From assembly GCA_902763615.1 (NCBI GenBank), contig CACWSX010000019.1, forward strand, positions 29,061 through 93,060: 64,000 nucleotides of DNA. The letters are read 5' to 3'. A program made the position numbers and the translations under genes. Shown one piece after another: positions 1-9,857 of this stretch. The notes under the pieces are model-generated. The model searched no databases. It was not told where the DNA came from and was given only the letters and a program-made list of their open reading frames with translations. The first letter of the stretch is position 1. Every line of letters begins with the position of its first letter. Source of the stretch: an uncultured Prevotellaceae bacterium. GTDB lineage: Bacteria > Bacteroidota > Bacteroidia > Bacteroidales > Bacteroidaceae.

Positions 1-1030
1 GGATGTCCATCAGATAAGGATAATGGAATACGGTTGAAGAAGCCAGTAACTCACGCAGATTCTGGATAGCTGGTGGAATGCTTTCGATAAAATGCTTTTT
101 CTGCTCAAAATAGCCTCTGAAACCATATGCGCCCAACACCTGTAACGTACGGAAGAGCACAAAGAGCGACAGACGATTGACAAAATGTCGTACTGGCGGC
201 ACCTCGGTGTACTGTTTCAGCGAGTTATAATATTCATAAACTAATTCCCGACGGAGTTTATGTGGATAGCGTGCCGAAGCCTGCCACAGAAAAGAGGCTA
301 AGTCATAATAGTAAGGTCCTTTCCGACCACCTTGGTAATCAATAAAGAAAGGATTCCCATCGTGATCCAACATGACATTACGGGCCTGGAAATCACGATA
401 CAGGAAACTTTCTCCTGACTCTTGACTCCTGACTCCTTCATCAATCGTCAGATCCTTTGCAAACAGTCGGAAATCGGCTTCAAGCTTCAGTTCATGAAAA
501 TCGATTTCCGTGGCTTTCAGGAAACAATACTTAAAATAGTTCAAATCGAATAGCACACTATCGACATCAAATTCAGCCTGAGGATAACAATTGGAGAAAT
601 CCAATCCTATGGCACCACGAATCTGAATGTTGGGCAACTCGCGAATGGTACGCCTCAAGAGTTCCTGCTCTTTCAGGGTATATCTGCCTCCAGCTTCCCG
701 ACCACCACGGATAGCATCAAAAAGCGACAGACTACCCAGATCGGTTTGGAGATAGCGTAACTGATCATCGCTGGCAGCCAGGATCTTAGGAACCGGCAAC
801 TTACGACGATTAAAATGCTCCGTCAAATAGATAAAGGCATGGTCTTCATCACGGCTGGTTCCAATCACACCAATCACAGACTTTCCTTCATGGTCAGTCA
901 TACGGAAGTATGTACGATTACTACCACCGCCAGGAATCTGCTGAATATTAGCAGGTTCTTGGCTTTGCCAAGCAACAGTGCCGAGCTCAGCACCTTTCCA
1001 CTGTTTGTATAATTCTATGAGTTTCTGCAT
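1..1030 (-). CDS. APH-fold phosphotransferase (sugar kinase-like), 3' end beyond window
   Basis: The gene runs off the left edge; 343 codons are visible from the ATG at 1030. The kinase catalytic loop is clear: YRDFQARNVM at residues 211-220, with the metal-binding IDYQ (D231) 18 residues on, followed by GPYYYDLASFLW. This is the aminoglycoside phosphotransferase/AmgK-type fold. In Bacteroidales such a domain is often fused to a C-terminal RapZ-like domain, which would lie outside the window; that is inference. The substrate may be a cell-wall amino sugar or sugar nucleotide precursor, but nothing visible proves it. Residues 198-206 (GVRSQESGE) are encoded by a GAGTCA-type direct repeat (412-439) that looks like an in-frame insertion next to the catalytic loop; related repeats occur inside mutS2 and the rluA-family gene in this window. 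Confidence 0.75.
   Translation of the reverse strand, partial: MQKLIELYKQWKGAELGTVAWQSQEPANIQQIPGGGSNRTYFRMTDHEGKSVIGVIGTSRDEDHAFIYLTEHFNRRKLPVPKILAASDDQLRYLQTDLGSLSLFDAIRGGREAGGRYTLKEQELLRRTIRELPNIQIRGAIGLDFSNCYPQAEFDVDSVLFDLNYFKYCFLKATEIDFHELKLEADFRLFAKDLTIDEGVRSQESGESFLYRDFQARNVMLDHDGNPFFIDYQGGRKGPYYYDLASFLWQASARYPHKLRRELVYEYYNSLKQYTEVPPVRHFVNRLSLFVLFRTLQVLGAYGFRGYFEQKKHFIESIPPAIQNLRELLASSTVFHYPYLMDI
412..439. repeat. GAGTCA-type short tandem repeat inside coding sequence
   Basis: Three to four imperfect copies of (G)GAGTCA(G/A) read on the minus strand, in frame with the phosphotransferase. Related tracts occur at 25708-25740 and 30741-30765. Confidence 0.7.
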
Positions 1031-1034
1031 ATCC

Positions 1035-4000
1035 TTATTGTAAAGTAAGGGCCATGAGGCCAATAACGACATCATTCGAAAGTGTTCGGACAGTGAGGCT
1101 TTTGAGTTTTTTTTGCGGATTCAGACGCATCCGGAGCATCTGGGCTGCACCACCAGGAATCTCACGACCATAGACACCTTGAATTCCTAAACTTTTTCCC
1201 AAGTCACGACTCACATCACCTGTTCCCAGACACACGCGATACGGTCTGGAGTCCGCAGTCTGGAAGGCCTTGCCATCCACATAGTAGTCCTGCTCTATCG
1301 GGCACCAGTTATCTGGGTTCCTCAGGGCAAGCGTATCTTTTGAACCATCCTGATAGGTGACGATGACTAGTCCATTATCAATCCGACTCTGCATATGATT
1401 CGTACTTCCTGCCATCAATAGATAAGCACTACCTGCCTTTCCCTTCAGAGGAATGACAACAGTGTCAGGATAATTGTCCCAAAGACTAGTATAGATAATG
1501 TTCCATCCCTCTGCAGGTGTTCTAAAAGGTACACCCACCACATCGAAGACATCATTCTTAATAAGCGTACGGAACACTGAATCATTGATCTCAGCAGTCA
1601 ACTGTGGGTGACACCATTCACCAATGCCTTGGGTGGGAATCTGCAAAGTGGTCGTCAGCGGTCGCGGACTCAAATACTTATTCTTATAAATATCATCGAC
1701 CTCCGCATTAAAATACCGGTCAATATTCTCCGTTCGAAATGCCTTCGTCACGTCAGGCTCCTCAAGGCCCAGTACCACAGAGGGACGGTTCTTTTGTGAC
1801 ATCTGTGACATCGGTAATGTCACAAAAGAACCGTCCCTCTGTGATACCTCAATCACCTGATGCGCCTCTGCAGTACCCTCTATATCACGATATTGCCCAT
1901 TACCAAGATTCTGGCGGAACACAATCTTCAACGGCTGTCGGAAGTTCTGGGTGATTTCGTAGCGACAAACATCATTCTTTCGCGTAAACTTATATGCTAG
2001 ATACGGCGTCTTCACACTGGCACTATCCCACTCCATCGGGAATCCTGGGCGAACGATGCACTTCCCGTCCAAAGCCTGAGGGATAATTCCAAAGAGTCCT
2101 TGTAGCAGAGTACGCGATGAAATGCCAATACAATCGCCAAAGTCGCGATAGCACTCACCTCGAGCAGCATCGTAATAGCTTATCTGTCCAAAATTCCCAG
2201 GCGAAGCACCGTAATACATCTGGTCAAGAATATTTGCCTTCATCAGACGATAAGCCTCCTCAGAACGTCCAGCCTCGAAATAGGCTAAAGCCGTATGCAT
2301 CACCTCGGCAGCTGCCACATTATTAATACTCCATGAATAAGGTAACCAATCGCTAGTTGAGATTGTGTACAAACCCGTATTCTCGACATCAATATGAGGA
2401 ATATGATCGTCGATATAGCGAGTAGCAAAAAAAGCTTGACGAGGGGTACAAGCCCCACAGTCGATAGGTGTATAGATGCTCCACACAGCGGGATGGTCAT
2501 GGGTTCGTTTCAATCCCATTGCATCCTGATACTCAGCCCATACGCCATTCTTCGGAAGCCATAGCCGTTCGTCCATCGCCTTCAGAATCGCATCTGCCTC
2601 CTTGCGATAAGGCTCAGCATCTTCACCAATGATAGCAGCAATACGAGCAGCAAGTTTGTTGCCACGATAGTTATAGGCTGAGGAGTGAGTCACCGCTCCA
2701 CCACTATAATAGAGCGCATCACTAGCCCAGATACAACAATAGGCATCATACAAATGGTCACCATCAGGATCATAGTTGCGTTTTTCCCATGCCAAATGCA
2801 ACTTAATGACAGGCCACATCTTACGCATATAGGTTGTATCTGCATCATATTGGAAATGCCAGAGCAACTCATCAATGTAATTCAGGTTCATGTCGTAGTG
2901 ATGCATCTGGTCGTTGCGTTCAGGATTACGGCAAATATAACCATTCGAATACATTTGTGTGCCCCATTTCTTCTCTGCACGCGCCAAATTCATCTTCGGA
3001 TCTTGCGATGGATGAGGAACGACAGGCTCAACATTCGTCACCTGACTCTTAGCATAGGCATCGAAATGCGACACGGCACGATCGTTCCAACCCAACACAT
3101 CGCCTAAATAGCCTGCCCGCCAACCCGCCAAAGGCATACGCCAACCGATACAGCCATGCAACCAGGTTTGTCCGTCCCAGTCGCCATCAGCTGCAAATGC
3201 CAAAGCACTGCCAAGGGTATTAATATAAGGGTCAGGTGTCTGGAACTGCAAACGAGCAGCCAACTGACCATTATGAAGTACAGCCTTTAAGAACAAGGCT
3301 CTACCTTCTTTTTCTGTGACCTCAGTCACCTGATTAATGGAGTCTATCACGAAGTAAGTCTCGTGCCCACCCTTCCACTCTCTCGTCACTAGGTTTTCGC
3401 GCTTAGGGGAAGCTTCGAAGACACCTGGCTTATCTGCACCGATGTCTCCATTACGATGCAGTTTTGGATTGGCAATGGCACACAATTCTGCACGGAAAAT
3501 CGCAGGCGAGAACCCATTATCCGATCCAAAGCGCTTGACAAACTGACGGTCATCGAACAGCCATACAGCCCCCTCACGGTCAGGCAACGCCACCACTTGT
3601 AATGCCAACTCAGCATGGTTGCCCCATCGACGGTCGCGCAGACTGTAGACACGCATTCCGTTGACATAATTGGCACGACAATAATCCGTAGAATCCAAGG
3701 GTACGCCATTCACCAAAAAGCGCAAATGACGGTGGTAGTTCTTCTTCACAATAGCGAAAACTGGGCGATCGGAGGTCTCTATACGGTAGTCTGTCCAACC
3801 ACCATAAAGTGCACGTGTAAAGCGGTTCGTTCCGTTTTCACAAACGAAGCCGTCATCCAAAGGCCAATACTGTTGATGTCGCTCTACTCCTATCTTGTCG
3901 AGGTTATAGGAAGTCGACTCAATAAAATCGCCTATCTTCTGGCTCTGAGCATAAATACCCAATGGAACACAAAGGCACAAAGACACAAAGAATTGCCACA

Positions 4001-4079
4001 GAGAAAAACATATTCCCGAGCAGGACTCGCCTCCCCGTAGACTTTGTGACTTTGTGTCTTTGTGTTCAGCCAATTTCAT
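1035..4079 (-). CDS. Large secreted glycosidase-like protein (six-hairpin barrel; possibly DUF4450 family)
   Basis: This is a 1014-residue protein if started at the ATG at 4079. A longer open frame reaches 4175, but it begins with a poly-Asn stretch and passes the promoter element TATCTTTG (4111-4118), so 4079 is preferred. The N-terminus has a secretion signal (FFVSLCLCVPLGIYAQ) cleaved near residue 45. The middle third (WPVIKLHLAWEKRNYDPDGD, then GAVTHSSAYNY and TYTISTSDWLPYSW-like segments) resembles the (alpha/alpha)6-barrel of rhamnosidase-like glycosidases. The family is perhaps DUF4450 and the substrate is unknown; a pectin-type glycan is a guess from the GH28 gene nearby. Repeats shape the gene oddly: an inverted repeat encodes the N-terminus and signal core (3965-4067), and a 27-base-arm palindrome lies in frame at residues 746-768 (1776-1843). 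Confidence 0.7.
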   Translation of the reverse strand: MKLAEHKDTKSQSLRGGESCSGICFSLWQFFVSLCLCVPLGIYAQSQKIGDFIESTSYNLDKIGVERHQQYWPLDDGFVCENGTNRFTRALYGGWTDYRIETSDRPVFAIVKKNYHRHLRFLVNGVPLDSTDYCRANYVNGMRVYSLRDRRWGNHAELALQVVALPDREGAVWLFDDRQFVKRFGSDNGFSPAIFRAELCAIANPKLHRNGDIGADKPGVFEASPKRENLVTREWKGGHETYFVIDSINQVTEVTEKEGRALFLKAVLHNGQLAARLQFQTPDPYINTLGSALAFAADGDWDGQTWLHGCIGWRMPLAGWRAGYLGDVLGWNDRAVSHFDAYAKSQVTNVEPVVPHPSQDPKMNLARAEKKWGTQMYSNGYICRNPERNDQMHHYDMNLNYIDELLWHFQYDADTTYMRKMWPVIKLHLAWEKRNYDPDGDHLYDAYCCIWASDALYYSGGAVTHSSAYNYRGNKLAARIAAIIGEDAEPYRKEADAILKAMDERLWLPKNGVWAEYQDAMGLKRTHDHPAVWSIYTPIDCGACTPRQAFFATRYIDDHIPHIDVENTGLYTISTSDWLPYSWSINNVAAAEVMHTALAYFEAGRSEEAYRLMKANILDQMYYGASPGNFGQISYYDAARGECYRDFGDCIGISSRTLLQGLFGIIPQALDGKCIVRPGFPMEWDSASVKTPYLAYKFTRKNDVCRYEITQNFRQPLKIVFRQNLGNGQYRDIEGTAEAHQVIEVSQRDGSFVTLPMSQMSQKNRPSVVLGLEEPDVTKAFRTENIDRYFNAEVDDIYKNKYLSPRPLTTTLQIPTQGIGEWCHPQLTAEINDSVFRTLIKNDVFDVVGVPFRTPAEGWNIIYTSLWDNYPDTVVIPLKGKAGSAYLLMAGSTNHMQSRIDNGLVIVTYQDGSKDTLALRNPDNWCPIEQDYYVDGKAFQTADSRPYRVCLGTGDVSRDLGKSLGIQGVYGREIPGGAAQMLRMRLNPQKKLKSLTVRTLSNDVVIGLMALTLQ
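1776..1843. repeat. REP-like palindrome inside the glycosidase-like gene
   Basis: The arms 1776-1802 and 1817-1843 are perfect 27-base inverted copies containing GGGACGGTTCTTTTGTGAC, with a 14-base loop. The element is read in frame as SQRDGSFVTLP...SQKNRPSVV. A related palindrome with the core GGGGACGGTTCTTT lies at 61292-61380. Confidence 0.9.
3965..4067. repeat. CACAAAG-type inverted repeat encoding the signal peptide region
   Basis: The arms 3965-3990 and 4042-4067 match at 24 of 26 positions and consist of tandem CACAAAG(A/G) units. Read on the minus strand they encode AEHKDTKSQSL just after the start and FVSLCLCVP in the signal-peptide core. Confidence 0.85.
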
Positions 4080-4110
4080 TTTTGCTTTCTTTATCTCGGT
4101 AAGTTTGCTG

Positions 4111-4118
4111 CAAAGATA
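4111..4118 (-). promoter_or_regulatory. -7 promoter element for the glycosidase-like gene
   Basis: TATCTTTG followed by CAG on the minus strand matches the Bacteroidetes -7 element. Transcription would start near 4104, 25 bases before the ATG at 4079. No good -33 TTTG is visible at the usual distance. Confidence 0.55.
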
Positions 4119-4174
4119 CAACAAAAAAATGAGAAAAGAGTTGTTATTGTTATTAAAGTTGTTGTTATTATACA

Positions 4175-4206
4175 CAAAAAGCCGGCTGTCTCCCGACAGC
4201 CGGCTT
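4175..4206 (-). terminator. Intrinsic terminator of the candidate small RNA
   Basis: The stem GCCGGCTGTC / GACAGCCGGC (4181-4190 and 4195-4204) has a 4-base loop and is followed on the minus strand by a run of five T. Confidence 0.85.
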
Positions 4207-4316
4207 CAAAAAACAAACTACTTAAAAACTAATCTACTAAAACAAATCAAAAAAATATCTTTCACTTAAGAGTGTCTAACACTTTCTTGCGAGCAAAGGA
4301 TTTTACACCTTCCTCA
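4178..4316 (-). ncRNA. Candidate orphan small RNA (about 140 nt) with its own promoter and terminator
   Basis: A good promoter on the minus strand (CTTG at 4350-4353, 20 bases, TACCTTTG at 4322-4329) predicts a start near 4316. A strong intrinsic terminator follows at 4175-4206. The stretch between has no reading frame of note. It contains a small hairpin (AGTGTTAGACACT) and long U-rich tracts. The next promoter, for the glycosidase-like gene, lies beyond the terminator, so this looks like a free-standing transcript rather than that gene's leader. It also lies downstream of the groEL terminator (4395-4432). I do not recognise the family; a 6S-like or other Bacteroidales RNA is possible but the structure is not diagnostic. 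Confidence 0.5.
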
Positions 4317-4321
4317 CGGTG

Positions 4322-4353
4322 CAAAGGTACGGCAAAATGAAGAAATATGCAAG
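4322..4353 (-). promoter_or_regulatory. Promoter of the candidate small RNA
   Basis: CTTG, a 20-base spacer, then TACCTTTG and CAC on the minus strand match the Bacteroidetes consensus apart from the first base of TTTG. Confidence 0.65.
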
Positions 4354-4394
4354 TTATTCTCAAATAAAATAGTTGTGTTCGCACAAAAATATCA

Positions 4395-4432
4395 AAATTA
4401 GGGGATGGATTTGGTCATCCATCCCCTAATTT
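4395..4432 (-). terminator. groESL operon terminator
   Basis: Perfect 16-base arms (4395-4410 and 4417-4432) around a 6-base loop lie 58 bases past the groEL stop. The stem core is GGGGATGGAT and ends in AT pairs. Confidence 0.8.
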
Positions 4433-4490
4433 GTTATGCTAACTTAGCAAAATTATATTATTCCGCCAAGTTCAATAAGCACTCAGATGA

Positions 4491-6118
<1,628 letters not shown>

Positions 6119-6391
6119 TTATTTCTCAATCACTGCGAGGACGTCTGACTGACGCATCATCAGATACTTCTCACCCTCGAACTCCAGCTCTGTACCAGAG
6201 TACTTGCCGTAGAGCACCTCGTCACCCTCTTTCAGGATCATCTGCTCGTCCTTGGTTCCCTGACCAACGGCCTTGATGGTTCCGTGGAGAGGCTTCTCTT
6301 TTGCGGTGTCAGGAATAATAATACCGCCAATCTTCTCTTCTGCAGGGGCTGGCAATACCAGCACGCGGTCTGCTAATGGTTTGATGTTCAT
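6119..6391 (-). CDS. groES: Co-chaperonin GroES
   Basis: GroES is the 90-residue lid of the GroEL chamber, full length for the family. The mobile loop that docks onto GroEL is visible ([17 protein letters not shown], residues 18-34), followed by the conserved [13 protein letters not shown]. It is the first gene of the groES-groEL operon, 86 bases before groEL. No CIRCE-type operator and no clear TAnnTTTG promoter could be identified in the 117 bases upstream, so the heat-shock control in this strain cannot be read from the sequence. An imperfect hairpin at 6436-6460 lies in that interval and probably ends the upstream GH28 transcript. Confidence 0.97.
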   Translation of the reverse strand: MNIKPLADRVLVLPAPAEEKIGGIIIPDTAKEKPLHGTIKAVGQGTKDEQMILKEGDEVLYGKYSGTELEFEGEKYLMMRQSDVLAVIEK

Positions 6392-6435
6392 AATTCTGTG
6401 TATTTTAAATGTTATACTTATTATATTATATAATA

Positions 6436-6460
6436 GCGGAACGATCTGTCATCGTCCCGC
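6436..6460 (-). terminator. Possible GH28 terminator upstream of groES
   Basis: GCGGAACGAT and ATCGTCCCGC form a 10-base stem with one G-U pair and a 5-base loop. An AT-rich tract rather than a pure T run follows on the minus strand, so this is a weak call. Confidence 0.4.
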
Positions 6461-6508
6461 CAATTATTCTGCCAAAACCGTGCCAACCTACATCTGTGTG
6501 ACAACTTG

Positions 6509-7861
6509 TCAGCGATTAGTACCATTGATGACAACATTCTTCACCTTTGTCCGCTCTATCACGGTACTATCAAAGGCATTCTTCTCGTCGGTCACATCAA
6601 CATTCTCGAAACTGAAGTCCACCAAACGATATTTATCAGATGTACCAACATCAAAGAAGTTCTTCGTCTTCATATTGATGTTCCTGATATAGATATTGTT
6701 ACATTGCGACAAAGGCATATCCTCACGGTCTTCGGGTTTGAAGAACTGTGTCCAGGGACGAACCACGAGGAAAGATCCACATTGTCCCTTGATATCTTCG
6801 ACTTTCACATACTCATAGTGCTGTGGGGTATCGGGACGCATTTTCAACCAGAGCACACGGGTGGCCGCTTTCACGTCGATGCGCCGCAGAATGATGTTAT
6901 GATCATCCAGACTCTCCGAACCGAGGGTCAGACATCCATGCACCTTGCCATACGTACAATCCTCGATAATGATGTTCCGACAAGGTCCATTATCCGGATT
7001 CTTATCAGCCCATGTGCCCTTACCACCTTTCAACACCACAGCATCGTCGTTCACATGCATATAGCAGCCGTGTATCAGTACATTCTGACAGACATCTAAG
7101 TCGATGGCATCCGTACTGGGACCACCACGTTTGGGATCCACAGGCGTCACGTTCTCCGTAGGGGCGTAGATATAGCAACCTAAATAACGCACATATTCGC
7201 AACGATAGAGGTGATTCGTCCAAAAGGGTGAGTTGATGATCTTCACATCCTGCACGGTCACGTTTCTAGAATTCGAGATATAGACATTGCGGGGACGCAT
7301 CGCCTCGAGATTCGTGCACTGTGGATTATACTTCCTACGAATCCAAAATTCTTCCCAATATTTCTGTCCGTTGCCATTGATTGTACCGGGTCCGGTAATC
7401 GTAAACCCGTCCACCCCGTCTGCATTCACCAAAGCCGCGAAATACGTCAGTGTCTGACCTTCCATGCGCGTTTTCACCAGCTTAAAATCACGGATACGAT
7501 CGGAACCTTTCAGTTCCCCACCCTCCTCGATTTTCAGGTGCGTCTTGGGCTTAAAGAACAATGAGCCACTCAGGAAGGTGCCACGCGGTATGACCACCAC
7601 GCCGCCACCTTCAGCCGCACACTTGTCGATCACAGCCTGTAATGCTTTTGTCTGCACACCATCGCACCAAGGATCCACGCCATAGTCAGTCACCACATAG
7701 TGTTTCAACCCACTTACATCCACACGACTGGTATCGCTAAACCAAGCGTCAATCTCTGCGCCATCAGGCCAGCGTTCCGTGTTCGGTTTCTTAATTCCCA
7801 TGGCCGTCGTCCATGCCATCAGCATCACGAGGCAAACCATCATTGTCTTTCTCATTGTCAA
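6509..7861 (-). CDS. Glycoside hydrolase family 28 (polygalacturonase-like), secreted
   Basis: This 450-residue protein has an N-terminal signal (MRKTMMVCLVMLMAWTTAMG); the ATG at 7855 is an alternative start. The right-handed beta-helix of GH28 is supported by the PEHG-type start (VTDYGVDPWCDGVQTKALQ), STDAIDLD (NTDG region), NDDAVVLKGG (the Asp pair), HGCLTLGSES and LWLKMRPD (equivalent to the RIK motif). GH28 enzymes hydrolyse galacturonide bonds in homogalacturonan or rhamnogalacturonan, usually in the periplasm in this group. It is expressed from its own consensus promoter (7887-7918), divergent from sppA. No SusC/SusD pair is in view, so it is not part of a complete PUL here. Confidence 0.85.
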   Translation of the reverse strand: MTMRKTMMVCLVMLMAWTTAMGIKKPNTERWPDGAEIDAWFSDTSRVDVSGLKHYVVTDYGVDPWCDGVQTKALQAVIDKCAAEGGGVVVIPRGTFLSGSLFFKPKTHLKIEEGGELKGSDRIRDFKLVKTRMEGQTLTYFAALVNADGVDGFTITGPGTINGNGQKYWEEFWIRRKYNPQCTNLEAMRPRNVYISNSRNVTVQDVKIINSPFWTNHLYRCEYVRYLGCYIYAPTENVTPVDPKRGGPSTDAIDLDVCQNVLIHGCYMHVNDDAVVLKGGKGTWADKNPDNGPCRNIIIEDCTYGKVHGCLTLGSESLDDHNIILRRIDVKAATRVLWLKMRPDTPQHYEYVKVEDIKGQCGSFLVVRPWTQFFKPEDREDMPLSQCNNIYIRNINMKTKNFFDVGTSDKYRLVDFSFENVDVTDEKNAFDSTVIERTKVKNVVINGTNR

Positions 7862-7886
7862 TTATTCGATTAGTTTCTTTGGGGTA

Positions 7887-7918
7887 CAAAGGTACGTAAA
7901 AAAAATCATACCACCAAA
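7887..7918 (-). promoter_or_regulatory. Promoter of the GH28 gene
   Basis: TTTG, an exact 20-base spacer and TACCTTTG on the minus strand, 26 bases before the ATG at 7861. Confidence 0.8.
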
Positions 7919-7942
7919 CGATAACAAAAAAATGACTTTATA

Positions 7943-7974
7943 TTTGGTAGTTTCGATAGAAATAACTATCTTTG
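7943..7974 (+). promoter_or_regulatory. Promoter of sppA-lpxK-punA-thiL
   Basis: TTTG (7943-7946), 20 bases, TATCTTTG (7967-7974). Transcription would start near 7981, about 27 bases before the sppA ATG, which rules out the earlier in-frame start at 7972. Confidence 0.8.
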
Positions 7975-8007
7975 CCCTCTGAAACAGATTCATTACAACC
8001 AAAAGTT

Positions 8008-9816
8008 ATGAAAGAATTTTTTAAAATGACCCTTGCCACTATCTGTGGTATTGCGATTTTCTTAGTGGTGGCATGCCTTTTCTTTGCCATTTCTCTTGTT
8101 GGCATGATTGCTAGCGACTCGGCTTCAACCAAAGTGAAAGACAATTCTGTCTTCGTCATCAAGCTCAACGGTACTATCAGTGAGCGCGCCGAGGCCGATT
8201 CGCCATTTAACACCTTATTAGGCATGGGCGACATGAGTGCCATGGGTCTGGACGACCTGATTGCCAGCATCCGCAAGGCAAAGGACAACGAGAACATCAA
8301 GGGTATCTATTTGGAAGGCGGTGTTCTGGAGTTTGATGCCCCTGCCACCGCACAGCAGTTGCGAGATGCCCTGAAAGACTTTAAACAGAGTGGCAAATGG
8401 ATTGTGGCCTATGCCGACCAGTATATGCAGGCCAGCTACTACGTGGCATCCGTGGCCGATAATATCTATCTGAATGCAGAGGGCATGATCGACTTCAAGG
8501 GACTTGGAGGCAAGCGCGAATATATGAAGGGGCTTTACGACAAGATTGGCGTCAAATACATGGCAGCCAAGGTCGGTAAGTATAAGAGTTATGTGGAAAG
8601 CAACACCTTGACAGGCATGAGCGAATATGACCGCGAACAGCGCACCGCCTATCTGAATGGTATCTGGCAGTACTGGCTGCATGAGATTGCCGAGAGCCGC
8701 AAGGTGAAGGCTGAGCAGTTGGACCAGTTGGCCAACGATAGTATCATGATGTTGGCCGATAACAAGGATTATGTAGCATCGAAACTCATCGATAAGGTGC
8801 TGTTCCCTGAAGAAATCAAGGCTGAGATAAAAAAACGTCTGAAGCTTGACGAAGATGACGACATCAACCAACTGAGTCTGGGCGACATGCTCAACGTGAA
8901 ATCCGACAAGAAGAACGACGGTGAGGAAATTGCCGTTTACTATGCATACGGCAACATCGTTGATAGCAACACCCTCGACCTGTTATCGGGTTCTGGCCAT
9001 AACATTGTGGGTAAGACAACCGCTGAGGATCTGCGTAAGTTGGCCGATGACGACGATGTGAAAGCTGTAGTGTTCCGCGTGAATTCGGGTGGCGGTAGTG
9101 CAGTAGCCTCTGAGCAGATCCGTCACGCCATTAAGCTGATCAAGGCCAAGAAACCCGTGGTGGTATCGATGGGCGGTATGGCTGCCTCAGGCGGCTACTG
9201 GATCAGCTCGCCTGCCAATTATATCATCGCAGAGCCGACCACCATCACCGGCAGCATTGGTATCTTCGGACTGATACCCAACTTCAGCGGGTTGGTTACC
9301 GACAAGCTCGGTGTGACCTTTGATGGCGTTACCACCAACAAATATACCGACTTCGAGACAGATCTCGTTGTAGGTAAGAACACGGATGAGCCCATGAAAT
9401 TCATGCAGGCCTATGTAGACCGCGGTTATCAGTCATTTCTGAACATCGTATCTGAAGGTCGTGGTATGAAGCCCGCAGAAGTGGACTCCATCGCACAGGG
9501 TCGTGTATGGCTGGCCACAGATGCCCTCAAGATCAAACTCGTGGATAAGCTAGGCAGCCTCGATGATGCCGTGAAGAAAGCCGCAGAACTGGCTAAGCTC
9601 AACGAATACCACACCAGCACCTACCCCGCTCAAGGCAATTGGATGGATCAGTTCTTGCCAAAGGAGAATAAGGGTACCTATCTCGATGGCAAGTTACAAG
9701 AGGAGTTGAAAGTACTGCTCGGTGAACTCTATGAGCCGTTGATGGAGCTCCGCCAAACCGTCAAAGATGGCAGTTATGTCCAGGCACGCATGCTTGACAA
9801 TGTCAGAGTAAAGTAA
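8008..9816 (+). CDS. sppA: Signal peptide peptidase SppA (67K, duplicated form)
   Basis: SppA is a membrane-anchored serine/lysine protease that degrades cleaved signal peptides. The start at 8008 (MKEFFKMTLATICGIAIFLV) gives one N-terminal membrane helix and 602 residues, typical of the long E. coli-type SppA with two homologous halves. The general-base lysine region is in the first half (MAAKVGKYKSYVES). The serine is in the second half (VSMGGMAASGGYWISSP), preceded by VNSGGGSAVASEQI. It heads a run of genes ending with thiL; lpxK starts 41 bases later. The pairing with lipid A synthesis suggests shared control of envelope maintenance. Confidence 0.93.
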   Translation: MKEFFKMTLATICGIAIFLVVACLFFAISLVGMIASDSASTKVKDNSVFVIKLNGTISERAEADSPFNTLLGMGDMSAMGLDDLIASIRKAKDNENIKGIYLEGGVLEFDAPATAQQLRDALKDFKQSGKWIVAYADQYMQASYYVASVADNIYLNAEGMIDFKGLGGKREYMKGLYDKIGVKYMAAKVGKYKSYVESNTLTGMSEYDREQRTAYLNGIWQYWLHEIAESRKVKAEQLDQLANDSIMMLADNKDYVASKLIDKVLFPEEIKAEIKKRLKLDEDDDINQLSLGDMLNVKSDKKNDGEEIAVYYAYGNIVDSNTLDLLSGSGHNIVGKTTAEDLRKLADDDDVKAVVFRVNSGGGSAVASEQIRHAIKLIKAKKPVVVSMGGMAASGGYWISSPANYIIAEPTTITGSIGIFGLIPNFSGLVTDKLGVTFDGVTTNKYTDFETDLVVGKNTDEPMKFMQAYVDRGYQSFLNIVSEGRGMKPAEVDSIAQGRVWLATDALKIKLVDKLGSLDDAVKKAAELAKLNEYHTSTYPAQGNWMDQFLPKENKGTYLDGKLQEELKVLLGELYEPLMELRQTVKDGSYVQARMLDNVRVK

Positions 9817-9857
9817 TCTGAAAACTACGATTAAGCGAAGGATATAAGGAATCGTTG

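Noticed and set aside
4080-4175. Poly-Asn N-terminal extension of the glycosidase-like protein
   Set aside because: It lies upstream of the TATCTTTG element and would not be in the mRNA; the ATG at 4079 is followed by a proper signal peptide.
6392-6508. CIRCE operator upstream of groES
   Set aside because: The hairpin there does not match the TTAGCACTC-N9-GAGTGCTAA pattern.
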